NCBI RefSeq assembly: GCF_020510665.1
Contig: NZ_CP075187.1
Span: 1,508,501-1,572,500, forward strand
Length of the DNA stretch: 64,000 nt
From: Dechloromonas denitrificans
Lineage (GTDB): Bacteria; Pseudomonadota; Gammaproteobacteria; Burkholderiales; Rhodocyclaceae
Reading direction: 5' to 3'
Translations under genes and position numbers: made by a program
Notes under the pieces: model-generated
Seen by the model: the letters and a program-made list of their open reading frames with translations, nothing else
What the model was told of the DNA's origin: nothing
Database searches by the model: none
Shown: positions 45,419-58,232 of the stretch, in pieces
Position numbering within the stretch: the stretch's first letter is position 1
Layout of the letters: each line of letters starts with the position of its first letter

Positions 45419-47335
45419 ATGCCTAATATCAAACTGCCCGACGGTTCCATTCGTTCATTTGAGCAAGCGGTCACGATTGCCGAAGTCGCTGCCAGCATCG
45501 GTGCCGGTCTGGCCCGTGTTGCACTGGCGGGCAAGGTTGATGGCGTTCTGGTCGATACTTCTTTTCTGATCGAGCGCGATGTTGATCTGGCTATCGTCAC
45601 CGATCGCGATGCCGAGGGGCTTGAGCTGATTCGTCACTCGACGGCGCACTTGCTGGCGTATGCCGTCAAGCAACTCTTTCCTGATGCCCAGGTAACGATT
45701 GGTCCGGTCATTGAGAACGGCTTCTACTACGACTTCGCCTACAAGCGCCCGTTCACGCCGGAAGATCTGGCCGCGATCGAAAAGCGCATGGCTGAACTCG
45801 CCAAGAAAGATATTCCGGTTAGCCGTGAAGTTTGGGCGCGCGACGATGCCGTCAAATTCTTTCTTGATCAGGGAGAGAAGTACAAGGCCGAGTTGATTGC
45901 CGCCATTCCGGCTGATCAACAGGTTTCGCTCTATCGCGAAGGTGATTTTGTTGACCTCTGTCGCGGTCCGCATGTGCCGACTACAGCCAAGCTCAAGGTT
46001 TTTAAGTTGATGAAGGTGGCGGGCGCCTACTGGCGCGGTGATCATCGCAACGAGCAATTGCAGCGCATTTATGGCACGGCCTGGGCCAAAAAGGAAGATC
46101 TCGAGGCTTATCTGCATATGCTGGAAGAGGCTGAGAAGCGCGACCATCGTCGTCTCGGTAAGCAGTTTGATCTCTTTCATATGCAGGACGAAGCGCCGGG
46201 CCTGGTTTTCTGGCATCCCAAGGGTTGGGCGGTTTGGCAGGAAATCGAGCAATACATGCGTGCCGTTTATCGCAACAACGGCTATCACGAAGTGCGTTGT
46301 CCGCAGATTCTCGACAAGACCTTGTGGGAAAAGTCGGGTCACTGGGAGCACTACAAGGACAACATGTTCACAACTTCGTCGGAAAATCGCGATTACGCGG
46401 TCAAGCCGATGAACTGTCCGGGGCATGTTCAGGTATTCAATGCCGATCTGCGTTCTTATCGCGAGTTGCCGCTGCGTTACGGTGAGTTTGGTTCGTGTCA
46501 TCGTAACGAGCCGACCGGCGCGCTGCATGGTTTGATGCGCGTGCGCGGCTTTGTGCAGGATGATGGTCACATCTTCTGTACCGAAGATCAGATCGAGGCC
46601 GAAGTGACTGCCTTCAATGCGCTGGTCAAGAAGGTCTATGCCGATTTTGGTTTCAATGACGTTGCCGTCAAGCTGGCTTTGCGTCCCGAGAGTCGTGTTG
46701 GCTCCGACGAGGTGTGGGACAAGGCTGAAAATGCATTGCGCCAGGGCTTGCGTGCTTCCGCGCTCGAGTGGACCGAATTGCCAGGCGAGGGCGCTTTTTA
46801 TGGTCCGAAGATCGAATTCCATATCAAGGATGCGATTGGTCGTTCCTGGCAGTGCGGCACCATGCAGGTTGACTTCTCCATGCCGGGTCGTCTCGGGGCG
46901 GAGTATGTTGCTGCCGACGATACGCGCAAAGTCCCGGTTATGTTGCACCGCGCAATCCTGGGTTCGCTGGAGCGCTTCATCGGTATTTTGATCGAGAACT
47001 TCTCGGGCGCGCTGCCGCTGTGGTTGGCGCCGACCCAGGCAGTTGTGCTGAATATTTCCGAAAAACAGGCTGATTACGCTGCGGAAATTGCACAAAAGCT
47101 GCACCAGGCGGGCTTCAGGGTTGAGTCGGATTTGCGTAACGAGAAGATTACCTATAAAATCCGCGAACATAGCTTGAACCGGCTGCCTTATCAGCTCGTT
47201 GTGGGCGATAAGGAAAAAGCGGACGGACTGGTAGCCGTGCGTACTCGCGGTGGTCAGGATCTCGGACAAATGTCTGTGGATGCCTTGATCAAGCGACTTC
47301 AGGAAGAAGTCGCTGCGCGGAGTGGCACGGCTTAA
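45419..47335 (+). CDS. thrS: Threonyl-tRNA synthetase
   Basis: A 638-residue class II synthetase that charges tRNA-Thr. It has the N-terminal TGS domain (residues 1-60), the editing domain with [15 protein letters not shown] near 72, and the catalytic core with zinc ligand MNCPGH and motif 2 [15 protein letters not shown]. The C-terminal anticodon-binding domain begins near [13 protein letters not shown]. Length is standard. It leads the conserved order thrS-infC-rpmI-rplT-pheS-pheT-ihfA. Confidence 0.98.
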   Translation: MPNIKLPDGSIRSFEQAVTIAEVAASIGAGLARVALAGKVDGVLVDTSFLIERDVDLAIVTDRDAEGLELIRHSTAHLLAYAVKQLFPDAQVTIGPVIENGFYYDFAYKRPFTPEDLAAIEKRMAELAKKDIPVSREVWARDDAVKFFLDQGEKYKAELIAAIPADQQVSLYREGDFVDLCRGPHVPTTAKLKVFKLMKVAGAYWRGDHRNEQLQRIYGTAWAKKEDLEAYLHMLEEAEKRDHRRLGKQFDLFHMQDEAPGLVFWHPKGWAVWQEIEQYMRAVYRNNGYHEVRCPQILDKTLWEKSGHWEHYKDNMFTTSSENRDYAVKPMNCPGHVQVFNADLRSYRELPLRYGEFGSCHRNEPTGALHGLMRVRGFVQDDGHIFCTEDQIEAEVTAFNALVKKVYADFGFNDVAVKLALRPESRVGSDEVWDKAENALRQGLRASALEWTELPGEGAFYGPKIEFHIKDAIGRSWQCGTMQVDFSMPGRLGAEYVAADDTRKVPVMLHRAILGSLERFIGILIENFSGALPLWLAPTQAVVLNISEKQADYAAEIAQKLHQAGFRVESDLRNEKITYKIREHSLNRLPYQLVVGDKEKADGLVAVRTRGGQDLGQMSVDALIKRLQEEVAARSGTA

Positions 47336-47361
47336 TTTTTGTTGTTTTCGGGGGTTTTACC

Positions 47362-47883
47362 ATAGCTCAGAACAAGGCGCATCGCCTCAACGAGGAAATC
47401 ACGGTTCCGGAGATTCGTCTCCAGGGCGCTGAAGGCGAACAACTCGGCATTGTCAATATTCGTGCTGCACTGCAAATGGCAGAAGAAGCAGGTGTTGATC
47501 TCGTAGAAATCGCACCGATGGCCAAGCCGCCGGTTTGCCGGATCATGGATTACGGCAAGTTCAAGTATCAGGAACAAAAGCGAGCTCACGAAGCCAAGTT
47601 GAAGCAGAAGCAGGTGCAGGTGAAGGAAATCAAACTTCGCCCGGGTACCGACGAAAACGATTACCAGATCAAGCTCAGGAACATGACGCGCTTCCTGGAA
47701 GAAGAAGACAAGGTCAAAGTGACCCTTCGCTTCCGTGGCCGCGAAATGGCGCATCAGGAATTCGGTATGCGCCAGTTGGAACGTATCAAGGCCGACCTCG
47801 AAGCAGTTGGTGTGGTCGAGCAGATGCCAAAGATGGAAGGGCGCCAGATGATCATGATCATTGGGCCGGCCAAAAAGAAGTAA
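47362..47883 (+). CDS. infC: Translation initiation factor IF-3, ATA start codon
   Basis: A 173-residue IF-3. The N-terminal domain ([39 protein letters not shown]) and the linker and C-terminal domain ([30 protein letters not shown]) are complete. No ATG precedes these residues: the frame opens with ATA at 47362, 7 bp after a GGGGG site. Rare start codons are a known feature of infC (ATT in E. coli), where IF-3 represses its own translation by rejecting them. A start at the internal ATG 47476 would delete the N-terminal domain and is rejected. Confidence 0.92.
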   Translation: MAQNKAHRLNEEITVPEIRLQGAEGEQLGIVNIRAALQMAEEAGVDLVEIAPMAKPPVCRIMDYGKFKYQEQKRAHEAKLKQKQVQVKEIKLRPGTDENDYQIKLRNMTRFLEEEDKVKVTLRFRGREMAHQEFGMRQLERIKADLEAVGVVEQMPKMEGRQMIMIIGPAKKK

Positions 47884-47926
47884 TTAGTTGTAGCAGTACC
47901 TATAAGTGCCTTCGGGTAGAGCAAGC

Positions 47927-47958
47927 GTTCCCGCCGGGAACCACCTGACAGCATGTCA
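47927..47958 (+). promoter_or_regulatory. Hairpins in the infC-rpmI leader
   Basis: GTTCCC/GGGAAC (47927-47941) and TGACA/TGTCA (47946-47958) are short perfect stems in the 90-bp gap before rpmI. In E. coli this leader lets L20 repress rpmI-rplT; a similar role is possible but the match to that structure is not tested. Confidence 0.4.
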
Positions 47959-47973
47959 TTAAGGAGCATCTAA

Positions 47974-48171
47974 ATGCCCAAAATGAAGACCAAGAGCAGC
48001 GCCAAAAAGCGTTTCTCCGTTCGCGCCGGTGGCAGCATCAAGCGCGGTCAAGCCTTCAAGCGTCACATTCTGACCAAGAAGACCACCAAAGTTAAACGTC
48101 ATCTGCGCGGTTCCGCAGCAGTTAACGAGCGCGACGTCGCATCCGTCCGCGCCATGATGCCCTACGCATAA
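47974..48171 (+). CDS. rpmI: Ribosomal protein L35
   Basis: A 65-residue L35 of the large ribosomal subunit. It is highly basic, with [20 protein letters not shown], the central [16 protein letters not shown] and the C-terminus VRAMMPYA. It has an AAGGAG site and lies 11 bp before rplT. Confidence 0.98.
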   Translation: MPKMKTKSSAKKRFSVRAGGSIKRGQAFKRHILTKKTTKVKRHLRGSAAVNERDVASVRAMMPYA

Positions 48172-48182
48172 GGAGATAGAAG

Positions 48183-48542
48183 ATGCCTAGAGTTAAACGT
48201 GGTGTAACGGCGCGCGCGCGTCACAAGAAGATTCTCGTTCAGGCCAAGGGTTACCGCGGTCGTCGCAAGAACGTATATCGTGTTGCCAAACAGGCGGTGA
48301 TGAAGGCCGGTCAATACCAGTACCGTGACCGTCGTCAAAGGAAGCGCCAGTTCCGTTCCCTGTGGATCGCCCGTATCAATGCAGCAGCTCGCGAGCTGGG
48401 CATGAAGTACAGCACCTTCATGAACGGTCTGAAAAAAGCCAATATCGAAGTTGACCGCAAGGTTCTGGCCGATCTGGCCGTCTTCGATCAGCCGGCATTT
48501 GCTGCTCTGGCTGCTCAAGCCAAGGCACAGCTCGGCGCCTGA
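48183..48542 (+). CDS. rplT: Ribosomal protein L20
   Basis: A 119-residue L20, needed early in large-subunit assembly and known as a translational repressor of rpmI-rplT in E. coli. The basic N-terminus ([20 protein letters not shown]) is followed by [20 protein letters not shown] and [17 protein letters not shown]. Length is standard. A terminator-like hairpin follows before pheS. Confidence 0.98.
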   Translation: MPRVKRGVTARARHKKILVQAKGYRGRRKNVYRVAKQAVMKAGQYQYRDRRQRKRQFRSLWIARINAAARELGMKYSTFMNGLKKANIEVDRKVLADLAVFDQPAFAALAAQAKAQLGA

Positions 48543-48556
48543 GCTCAAGCGTAATC

Positions 48557-48585
48557 AAAAAAAGGAGGCGCAAGCCTCCTTTTTT
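48557..48585 (+). terminator. Terminator/attenuator between rplT and pheS
   Basis: GGAGGC (48564-48569) pairs with GCCTCC (48574-48579) across GCAA, with flanking A and T tracts. It begins 15 bp after the rplT stop and lies 96 bp before pheS. In E. coli the same place holds the pheM attenuator; here there is no room for a leader peptide before the hairpin. Confidence 0.85.
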
Positions 48586-48675
48586 AGTTTTGGCCGCCGC
48601 TTTGTGGCTTTACGTCGGCTACGTCGATATGAGCCTTCACTGAAATGTGCGTTTTGTTGGTGGTTTTGTTGGTGA

Positions 48676-52109
<3,434 letters not shown>

Positions 52110-52123
52110 TGGAAAAAACAACG

Positions 52124-52426
52124 ATGACGCTCACCAAAGCCGAACTCGCTGACCTGCTTTTCGAGAGGGTTGGCCTCAATAAACGCGAAGCCAAAGATAT
52201 GGTCGAAGCGTTTTTTGAGGAAATCCGCAATGCACTCGAAACAGGTGATGGCGTGAAGCTTTCCGGCTTTGGCAATTTCCAGTTGCGTGACAAACCGCAA
52301 CGTCCTGGACGCAACCCCAAGACTGGTCAGGAAATTCCAATTACTGCACGACGTGTAGTAACGTTTCATGCCAGTCAAAAACTGAAATCTGACGTTGAAC
52401 TGGCTTGTGATGGAACCGCGGCTTAA
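52124..52426 (+). CDS. ihfA: Integration host factor alpha subunit
   Basis: A 100-residue DNA-bending protein. [20 protein letters not shown] opens the HU/IHF fold, and [20 protein letters not shown] with [20 protein letters not shown] is the beta-arm region with the proline that intercalates DNA. IHF-alpha pairs with IHF-beta. ATG 52124 gives the usual N-terminus; ATG 52109, overlapping the pheT stop (TGATG), would add five residues and could also be used. Confidence 0.95.
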   Translation: MTLTKAELADLLFERVGLNKREAKDMVEAFFEEIRNALETGDGVKLSGFGNFQLRDKPQRPGRNPKTGQEIPITARRVVTFHASQKLKSDVELACDGTAA

Positions 52427-52787
52427 ATCCCCATCTGGCGACGAACTGCCGCCGATTCCTGCAAAACGCTACTTCACTATTGGTGAAGTCAGTGAGTTGT
52501 GCGGTGTGAAGCCGCACGTGCTTCGCTACTGGGAGCAGGAGTTCAATCAATTGAAGCCGGTCAAGCGTCGAGGAAATCGGCGCTATTACCAGCATCATGA
52601 GGTCTTGCTCGTACGCAGAATCCGGGAGCTTCTCTATAACCAGGGCTTTACGATCAGTGGTGCTCGCAACAGGCTGGACGAAGGACCTGCAGCAACTGCT
52701 GGCTCGGGTGAAAAAGCCGAGCTTGCAAAGGGTTCGGAGAGTTTGCGCGATGAGTTGCAGTCGATAATTGCGCTGTTGCAGCTTTGA
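52410..52787 (+). CDS. MerR-family transcriptional regulator
   Basis: A 125-residue regulator. The winged helix-turn-helix [25 protein letters not shown] and [31 protein letters not shown] is complete. The C-terminus is short and lacks Cys, so metal sensing is unlikely. MerR-like proteins occur after ihfA in many proteobacteria. It overlaps the end of ihfA by 17 bp; its role is unknown. Confidence 0.9.
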   Translation: MEPRLKSPSGDELPPIPAKRYFTIGEVSELCGVKPHVLRYWEQEFNQLKPVKRRGNRRYYQHHEVLLVRRIRELLYNQGFTISGARNRLDEGPAATAGSGEKAELAKGSESLRDELQSIIALLQL

Positions 52788-52811
52788 TTCTTTTTGTTTC
52801 TCCCGTATAAT
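52784..52811 (+). promoter_or_regulatory. Sigma-70 promoter of tRNA-Pro
   Basis: TTGATT (52784-52789), 16 bp, then TATAAT (52806-52811), 12 bp before the mature tRNA. The -35 overlaps the stop of the MerR gene. Confidence 0.75.
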
Positions 52812-52821
52812 GTACGGCTTG

Positions 52822-52899
<78 letters not shown>

Positions 52900-52920
52900 A
52901 GAAAAATGAAACAAGCAGTT

Positions 52921-52945
52921 TAGCCAACCTCCGGGTTGGCTTTTT
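52921..52945 (+). terminator. Rho-independent terminator after tRNA-Pro
   Basis: AGCCAACC (52922-52929) pairs with GGTTGGCT (52934-52941) across TCCG, followed by TTTT. Confidence 0.88.
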
Positions 52946-53066
52946 GCTTTGTGGCTGTGCCATTCTGATGCATGCATGAGTGGTCGTTCGCTGTCGTTTC
53001 CGATATTCGATATTGCCTTGTTTCATGCGCTACAATCAGCCGCTTTACGCCAAACTGGAGATTGTA

Positions 53067-54233
53067 ATGTCGCTTCGCCTGACTCCTCTTGCTGCTGCTT
53101 TGATGCTGGCTGGTTCTGTTCATGCAGCCAGTTCGATCAAGGTTGGCTTGGTGTCTACGCTTTCTGGTCCTGGTGCCGGTCTGGGGGTCGATATCCGTGA
53201 CGGGTTCAACCTGGCGATGAAAAACCTCAATGGCAAGCTCGGGAATTTGCCTGCTGAAGTGCTTGTCGCCGATGACCAGCAGAATCCGGATATTGCCAAG
53301 CAGGCTGCTGATAAGTTGCTGAAGAGGGATAAGGTCGATTTCATGACCGGCATTGTCTTCTCCAACATCATGCTGGCTGTCGGTCCGACCGTTTTCGAAA
53401 ACAAAACTTTTTATATCTCGGCCAATGCGGGTCCATCGCAATATGCCGGTGATCAGTGCAATCCATTTTTCTTTAACGTTGCCTGGCAAAACGACAATCT
53501 GCACGAAGCCGTGGGCAAGGTTGTGCAGGATAAAGGTTACAAGAACGTTATCATCGTGACGCCTAATTACCCAGGCGGTAAAGACGCTGTTTCCGGTTTC
53601 AAGCGTTTTTACAAAGGCAAGGTTGCCGATGAGATTTATACCAAGCTGGGTCAGCTTGATTACGCGGCCGAACTGGCTCAAATTCGAGCCGCAAAGCCGG
53701 ATGCCCTGTTTTTCTTCCTGCCGGGCGGCATGGGCATCAATTTTGTGAAGCAATTTGTTGCCGCAGGGTTGTCGCGCGATACGCAGTTGTTCGCCCCGGG
53801 TTTTTCGGCAGATGAAGATGTCATCAAGGCGGTGGGTAATTCCATGCTGGGCATGTTCAACTCGTCGCATTGGGCGCACGATATGGACAATGCTGAAAAC
53901 AAGCGGTTTGTTGCCGATTTCCAGCGTGAATATGGCCGCCTGCCTTCGCTCTATGCGTCGCAGGGTTACGACGCTGCCTTCATGATCGATTCGGCGGTAA
54001 GGGATGTGAAGGGCAATGTCGAAGACAAGGCTACTTTGCAGAAGGCGCTGGAAGCCAAGCGTTTCAAATCAGTCCGGGGTGATTTCAAGTTCAACAATAA
54101 TCACTACCCTGTACAAAATTACTATCTGCGTGCCATCGGCAAGGATGCTCAGGGCCGTGTCACGAACAAGACGATCGGCACCATTTTCAGCAATCATGCG
54201 GATGCTTACGCGACGCAGTGCAAGATGAAATGA
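53067..54233 (+). CDS. livK: Branched-chain amino acid ABC transporter substrate-binding protein
   Basis: A 388-residue periplasmic binding protein of the LivJ/LivK type. A signal peptide (LTPLAAALMLAGSVHAA) is followed by SSIKVGLVSTLSGPGAGLGVDIRDGFNLAM. The Venus-flytrap fold shows GIVFSNIMLAVGPTVFENKTFYISANAG and the hinge part SLYASQGYDAAFMIDSAV. Many such proteins bind other compounds, for example aromatic acids or amides, so the ligand is unproven. The start at 53067 follows a GGAG site. Confidence 0.92.
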   Translation: MSLRLTPLAAALMLAGSVHAASSIKVGLVSTLSGPGAGLGVDIRDGFNLAMKNLNGKLGNLPAEVLVADDQQNPDIAKQAADKLLKRDKVDFMTGIVFSNIMLAVGPTVFENKTFYISANAGPSQYAGDQCNPFFFNVAWQNDNLHEAVGKVVQDKGYKNVIIVTPNYPGGKDAVSGFKRFYKGKVADEIYTKLGQLDYAAELAQIRAAKPDALFFFLPGGMGINFVKQFVAAGLSRDTQLFAPGFSADEDVIKAVGNSMLGMFNSSHWAHDMDNAENKRFVADFQREYGRLPSLYASQGYDAAFMIDSAVRDVKGNVEDKATLQKALEAKRFKSVRGDFKFNNNHYPVQNYYLRAIGKDAQGRVTNKTIGTIFSNHADAYATQCKMK

Positions 54234-54303
54234 TGTATTCCTGAAGCTCATCATCGCAGGATGTTGAGTACTGCCATCGTTCGTTGTTAAGGCACGTTTG
54301 ATT

Positions 54304-54328
54304 TTCCCCTCTGTGCCACGGAGGGGAA
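54304..54328 (+). promoter_or_regulatory. Intercistronic hairpin livK-livH
   Basis: TTCCCCTCTG can pair with CGGAGGGGAA (one G-U pair) across TGCCA. With no T-run it is more likely an mRNA-stabilising or partly terminating stem, allowing more binding protein than permease. Confidence 0.5.
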
Positions 54329-54364
54329 CTGCCTTAAGCCTATTCCTTGTTTTTTTCTCCTGAC

Positions 54365-55279
54365 ATGACCCAGCTTTTCCTTGAGCAGGCCCTCAATGGC
54401 CTGCAATTCGGCCTGATGCTGTTTCTTCTTGCCGCCGGCTTGACGCTGGTTTTCGGCATCATGGACTGTATCAATCTGGCCCATGGGTCGCTGTACATGA
54501 TCGGAGCCTATCTGGTGGCCGCTTGTGCCCAGGCGGCGGATTCATTCTGGATCGGGCTGGGGTGCGGGGTTGGTGCAACTGCCGTGATTGGCTTGTTGCT
54601 CGAACTGGCCTTGTTTCGCCAGCTTTACAAGCGTGATCATTTGTCCCAGGTGCTGGCCACTTTCGCCCTGATTCTGATTGCCAATGAGGCTGTACGCATG
54701 ATCTGGGGGGCTCAGCCCGTCATGCTCAATCCACCGGATGCTTTATCCGGACCTGTCGAGATCGCTGGCTTCTTTTACCCCGCGTATCGCCTGGTATTGA
54801 TTGCTTTTGGGCTGGCTGTTTCCGGATTGCTTTACTTGCTGGTTGCCAAAAGCCGTATCGGCATGTGGGTCAGAGCCGGTGCCTCCAATCGGGAAATGAC
54901 GGAAGCACTGGGCATTAATGTGCGTCGTTTGTTTACTGCAGTCTTTGCCTTCGGTGCCGGGCTTTGTGCCTTGGCGGGGGGCTTGCTCGGGCCCTTGTTG
55001 GCGGTTCAGGTCGGGATGGGTGAGGGAGTTCTGATTCTGGCTTTTGTCGTGATCATCATTGGCGGCATCGGGTCAATTCGCGGGGCGCTCGTCGGTAGCT
55101 TGATCGTTGGCACGGTCGACACGCTGGGGCGGGCACTTTTGCCCTTGCTGCTACGTGCGGCACTGCCTGCCGAGGCCGCTTCGACGCTCGGTCCGGCCAT
55201 CGCCTCGATTTTGATTTACTTGCTGATGGCCGCCATTCTTTTTTTCAAACCGCAGGGCCTCTTTCCGGCGCGTGCATAA
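54365..55279 (+). CDS. livH: Branched-chain amino acid ABC transporter permease LivH
   Basis: A 304-residue inner-membrane permease with eight or so helices. Family features are LEQALNGLQFGLMLFLLAAG and VFGIMDCINLAHGSLYMIGA at the N-terminus, and the coupling segment REMTEALGINVRRLFTAVF. The ATG at 54365 is chosen by family length, since no strong ribosome binding site is visible. The livM ATG follows directly after its stop. Confidence 0.95.
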   Translation: MTQLFLEQALNGLQFGLMLFLLAAGLTLVFGIMDCINLAHGSLYMIGAYLVAACAQAADSFWIGLGCGVGATAVIGLLLELALFRQLYKRDHLSQVLATFALILIANEAVRMIWGAQPVMLNPPDALSGPVEIAGFFYPAYRLVLIAFGLAVSGLLYLLVAKSRIGMWVRAGASNREMTEALGINVRRLFTAVFAFGAGLCALAGGLLGPLLAVQVGMGEGVLILAFVVIIIGGIGSIRGALVGSLIVGTVDTLGRALLPLLLRAALPAEAASTLGPAIASILIYLLMAAILFFKPQGLFPARA

Positions 55280-56227
55280 ATGGCTTTTTATCGTCCTGCC
55301 CGTTGGCAAAAAAACGCATCCCTGGTCACCTTGCTGATCCTGCTGGTTTTGCCGACTATTCTGACTGCGCTTGATCAGGCGTTCTACATCGGTTTCGCTA
55401 CACGCATGCTTGTTTTTGCGTTGGCAGCGACCAGCCTCAATCTGGTGCTGGGCTTTGGTGGCATGGTGTCTCTTGGCCACGCCGCCTTCTTCGGGACCGG
55501 CGCTTATGTTGCGGCATTATGCCTGCAGGCGGGGATTAGCGAAGGTCTGCTGGTATTTCCCCTGGCCATGGGCGTCGCCGGTCTATTTGCACTGCTGGTT
55601 GGCAGTATCAGTCTGCGTACCCGGGGCGTCTACTTCATCATGATCACCCTGGCTTTTGCCCAGATGGCGTACTACCTTTTCGTTTCCGCTGCCGTTCTCG
55701 GCGGCGATGATGGTTTGTCGCTGGGTGGGCGCGTGTCGATCGCCGGTTTCAGCCTGTCAGGCGACGCTTCCTTATTCTATGTCGCACTTGCTGCCCTGGC
55801 GTTGGTGATGTTTTTGTTCCAGCGCTTGGCTGAAGCCCGGTTTGGGCGTGTTGTGCAGGCGATCCGGGAAAATGAAACGCGAATGGAAGCGCTCGGCTAT
55901 CCAGTTTTTCGTTATCGTCTGGTCTGCTTTGCTTTGGGTGGTGCCCTGGCCGGTCTGGCCGGCGCCCTGCTGGCCAACCAGACCGGGCTGGCCAGTCCGA
56001 ATCTGTTGCAATGGGTTCAGTCCGGCACTTTGCTTGTGATGGTGATTATTGGCGGCGTTGGCTATCTGTATGGTGGCGTCGTGGGGGCTGGAGTCTTGCT
56101 GGTGCTGGAGGAGGGGTTGGTTGGAGTGACGGAGCACTGGCATATCATTTTGGGATTGCTCTTGCTCGGCATTGTGCTTTTTGCACCCAAAGGCGTGGCC
56201 GCACTTTTTGCGAGGCCACATGACTGA
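55280..56227 (+). CDS. livM: Branched-chain amino acid ABC transporter permease LivM
   Basis: A 315-residue permease. LNLVLGFGGMVSLGHAAFFG and GVYFIMITLAFAQMAYY are LivM blocks, and the coupling helix segment is IRENETRMEALGYPVFRYRL. It pairs with LivH in the membrane. Its last 8 bp overlap livG. Confidence 0.95.
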   Translation: MAFYRPARWQKNASLVTLLILLVLPTILTALDQAFYIGFATRMLVFALAATSLNLVLGFGGMVSLGHAAFFGTGAYVAALCLQAGISEGLLVFPLAMGVAGLFALLVGSISLRTRGVYFIMITLAFAQMAYYLFVSAAVLGGDDGLSLGGRVSIAGFSLSGDASLFYVALAALALVMFLFQRLAEARFGRVVQAIRENETRMEALGYPVFRYRLVCFALGGALAGLAGALLANQTGLASPNLLQWVQSGTLLVMVIIGGVGYLYGGVVGAGVLLVLEEGLVGVTEHWHIILGLLLLGIVLFAPKGVAALFARPHD

Positions 56228-56975
56228 GCCTTTGCTTGAGGTACGCCGGTTATCACGGCGCTTTGCTGCCATCGAGGTATTGAAAGCGGTCGATTTCAAT
56301 GTCACGGCGGGTGAAGTGCATGCCCTGATTGGCCCTAACGGAGCGGGTAAAACAACTTTTATCCATCATGTCTCCGGTGCTTTGCACGCTGATTCGGGGA
56401 GTATTCATTTCGCCGGTCGTGAGGTCACAAGGCACGCCATGCACCAGCGTGTTGCTGCCGGCATGGCTCGTTCCTACCAGATCACCAATGTATTCCTCGG
56501 CCTGAGTGTGCTGGATAACGTACAACTTGCGGTTCAGGGCAGGGCTGACACCGGGAGCAGTTTCCGTTTTTGGCAGCCGGTACGAAACGAGCGCGCATTG
56601 TTCGATGAGGCAGAAAACTATCTGCAGCAAGTCGGCCTGATCCCCAAAAAGATGGTGATGGCCGGCCAACTCTCGCATGGTGATCAGCGGGCACTGGAGT
56701 TGGCCATGGCGCTGGCGACTCGACCCCAGTTGTTATTGCTCGATGAGCCGATGGCCGGAACTGGGCCGGAAGAGTCGTCACGCATGGTCGAATTGATCGA
56801 GCATCTTGCTCGCCATGTGACGATCTTGCTTGTCGAGCACGATATGGATGCGGTTTTTCGGCTTGCCGATCGCATTTCCGTATTGGTTAACGGTGAATTG
56901 ATCTGCACCGGTACGCCAGACGAAGTTCGCGCCGATCCTGCTGTTCGTCGGGCATATCTGGGAGATCACCTGTGA
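56220..56975 (+). CDS. livG: Branched-chain amino acid ABC transporter ATPase LivG
   Basis: A 251-residue ATPase. Walker A is GPNGAGKTTFIH, the signature is LSHGDQRALELAMALA, Walker B is LLLLDEPMAGTGPEE and the switch His is in LLVEHDMDAVF. The SYQITNVFLGLSVLDNV segment is typical of LivG. The stop overlaps the GTG start of livF (GTGA). Confidence 0.95.
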   Translation: MTEPLLEVRRLSRRFAAIEVLKAVDFNVTAGEVHALIGPNGAGKTTFIHHVSGALHADSGSIHFAGREVTRHAMHQRVAAGMARSYQITNVFLGLSVLDNVQLAVQGRADTGSSFRFWQPVRNERALFDEAENYLQQVGLIPKKMVMAGQLSHGDQRALELAMALATRPQLLLLDEPMAGTGPEESSRMVELIEHLARHVTILLVEHDMDAVFRLADRISVLVNGELICTGTPDEVRADPAVRRAYLGDHL

Positions 56976-57682
56976 GCAAACTGCTTGAGATTGGCGCACT
57001 TGAGGTTGCCTACGGCGCCAGCCAGGTTTTGTTCGGCATCGATTTGACGATGGATGAGGGGGAGGTCGTGACCTTGCTCGGGCGCAACGGGATGGGCAAG
57101 ACGACAACCTTGCGCACGCTGTGTGGCTTCGTGCCATGCAAGGCGGGCGAGATTCGCTTTGCCGGCCAAAGTATTGTCGGCTGGCGCCCCGACCGTATTG
57201 GACGGGCCGGTATTGCCCTGGTACCCGAGGGGCGGCAGTGTTTTCCGAATCTTACGGTCGACGAGCATCTGGTGGCTTTTTTTGCCAATCGCCGGCATTC
57301 GGCGGCCGCGTGGACTCCCGCCCGAATCTACGAATTGTTTCCTCGGCTCAAGGAAAGAGCGAGGAATCTCGGTAACCAGCTCTCCGGCGGCGAGCAGCAA
57401 ATGCTGGCAATCGGCCGGGCATTGGTGACCAATCCGCGGCTGCTCATTCTTGATGAGGCGACCGAAGGATTGGCACCTCTCATCCGCGAGGAAATATGGG
57501 CTTGCCTTGCCTGCCTGCGCGATGAGGGGCAGAGTGTTCTGGTCATCGACAAGTATGTCGAAAAGCTGCTTCCGCTGGCCAGTCGCCACACCATCCTGGA
57601 GCGTGGCCAGGTTGTCTGGCAAGGATCATCCGCCGCACTTGATGCGGACCACGCGATCTGGCATCGCTATCTCGGTATTTAG
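56972..57682 (+). CDS. livF: Branched-chain amino acid ABC transporter ATPase LivF
   Basis: A 236-residue ATPase with Walker A GRNGMGKTTTLR, signature LSGGEQQMLAIGRALV and Walker B LLILDEATEGLAP. The H-loop position reads VLVIDKYVEKL: the usual glutamate-histidine (VEQ-type in LivF) is replaced by Asp-Lys, as in other LivF-like proteins. The start is GTG. It ends the transporter operon and converges on regA 17 bp away. Confidence 0.94.
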   Translation: MSKLLEIGALEVAYGASQVLFGIDLTMDEGEVVTLLGRNGMGKTTTLRTLCGFVPCKAGEIRFAGQSIVGWRPDRIGRAGIALVPEGRQCFPNLTVDEHLVAFFANRRHSAAAWTPARIYELFPRLKERARNLGNQLSGGEQQMLAIGRALVTNPRLLILDEATEGLAPLIREEIWACLACLRDEGQSVLVIDKYVEKLLPLASRHTILERGQVVWQGSSAALDADHAIWHRYLGI

Positions 57683-57698
57683 AAAAACAAACGCTGAT

Positions 57699-58232
57699 TC
57701 AGGTCTTGACCGGCCGTTTCGATAACTTGCGCTGCAATGTGCGGCGATGCATTTTCAGGGCGCGGGCCGTTGCTGAAATATTGCCTTCATTCTCGTTGAG
57801 CACGCGCTGGATGTGCTCCCATTCAAGCCGGTCGATCGAAAGAGGTTCATCGGAAACAGGAAGGTCGAAATCTGGCATATCATCGTCTTCGAATGCCCCC
57901 AGGATGGCTTCGATTTCAACCGGCTTGGCGAGATACTGGATCGCACCGAGCTTGACTGCGTCGACTGCGGTTGTGATGCTGGCATAACCGGTCAGCACAA
58001 TGATGCGACAGTCGGGATTGATGCCGAGTAATGCCGGGATCAGGGCCAGGCCGGAACTGCCGTTGAGATTCAGATCGAGAATGATGCGCCGGGCACCCGA
58101 TTCACGTGCAACCTGCAATGCTTCGGCCGCGTCCAGAACGCCGCGGGCCGGGTATCCCCTGCGTTCCATCGTGCGTACCAGGATGGCGTTGAAACTGGGG
58201 TCATCGTCGATTACCAGGGTGAGGTCATTCAT
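57699..58232 (-). CDS. regA: Redox response regulator RegA/PrrA/ActR type
   Basis: A 177-residue regulator. The receiver domain has the acidic pair in LVIDDDPSF, the phospho-acceptor Asp in IILDLNLNGSSG and Lys in YLAKPVE. The C-terminal Fis-like helix-turn-helix NISATARALKMHRRTLQRKL is the near-invariant RegA/PrrA signature. RegA controls respiratory, electron-transfer and carbon genes with redox state. It is coupled to regB by an ATGA overlap. Confidence 0.94.
   Translation of the reverse strand: MNDLTLVIDDDPSFNAILVRTMERRGYPARGVLDAAEALQVARESGARRIILDLNLNGSSGLALIPALLGINPDCRIIVLTGYASITTAVDAVKLGAIQYLAKPVEIEAILGAFEDDDMPDFDLPVSDEPLSIDRLEWEHIQRVLNENEGNISATARALKMHRRTLQRKLSKRPVKT

Noticed and set aside
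45455..47269. A 604-codon minus-strand frame opposite thrS
   Set aside because: It lies wholly inside thrS, which is certain; the antisense product has no family features.
47476..47883. infC starting at the internal ATG 47476
   Set aside because: This would remove the N-terminal domain of IF-3, whose residues are encoded just upstream from an ATA codon with a ribosome binding site.
16708..48585. Similar hairpins at 16708 and 48557 as a dispersed repeat element
   Set aside because: They share only the short GGAGGC/GCCTCC stem with A/T tracts. This is a common terminator form, and the flanks are unrelated.
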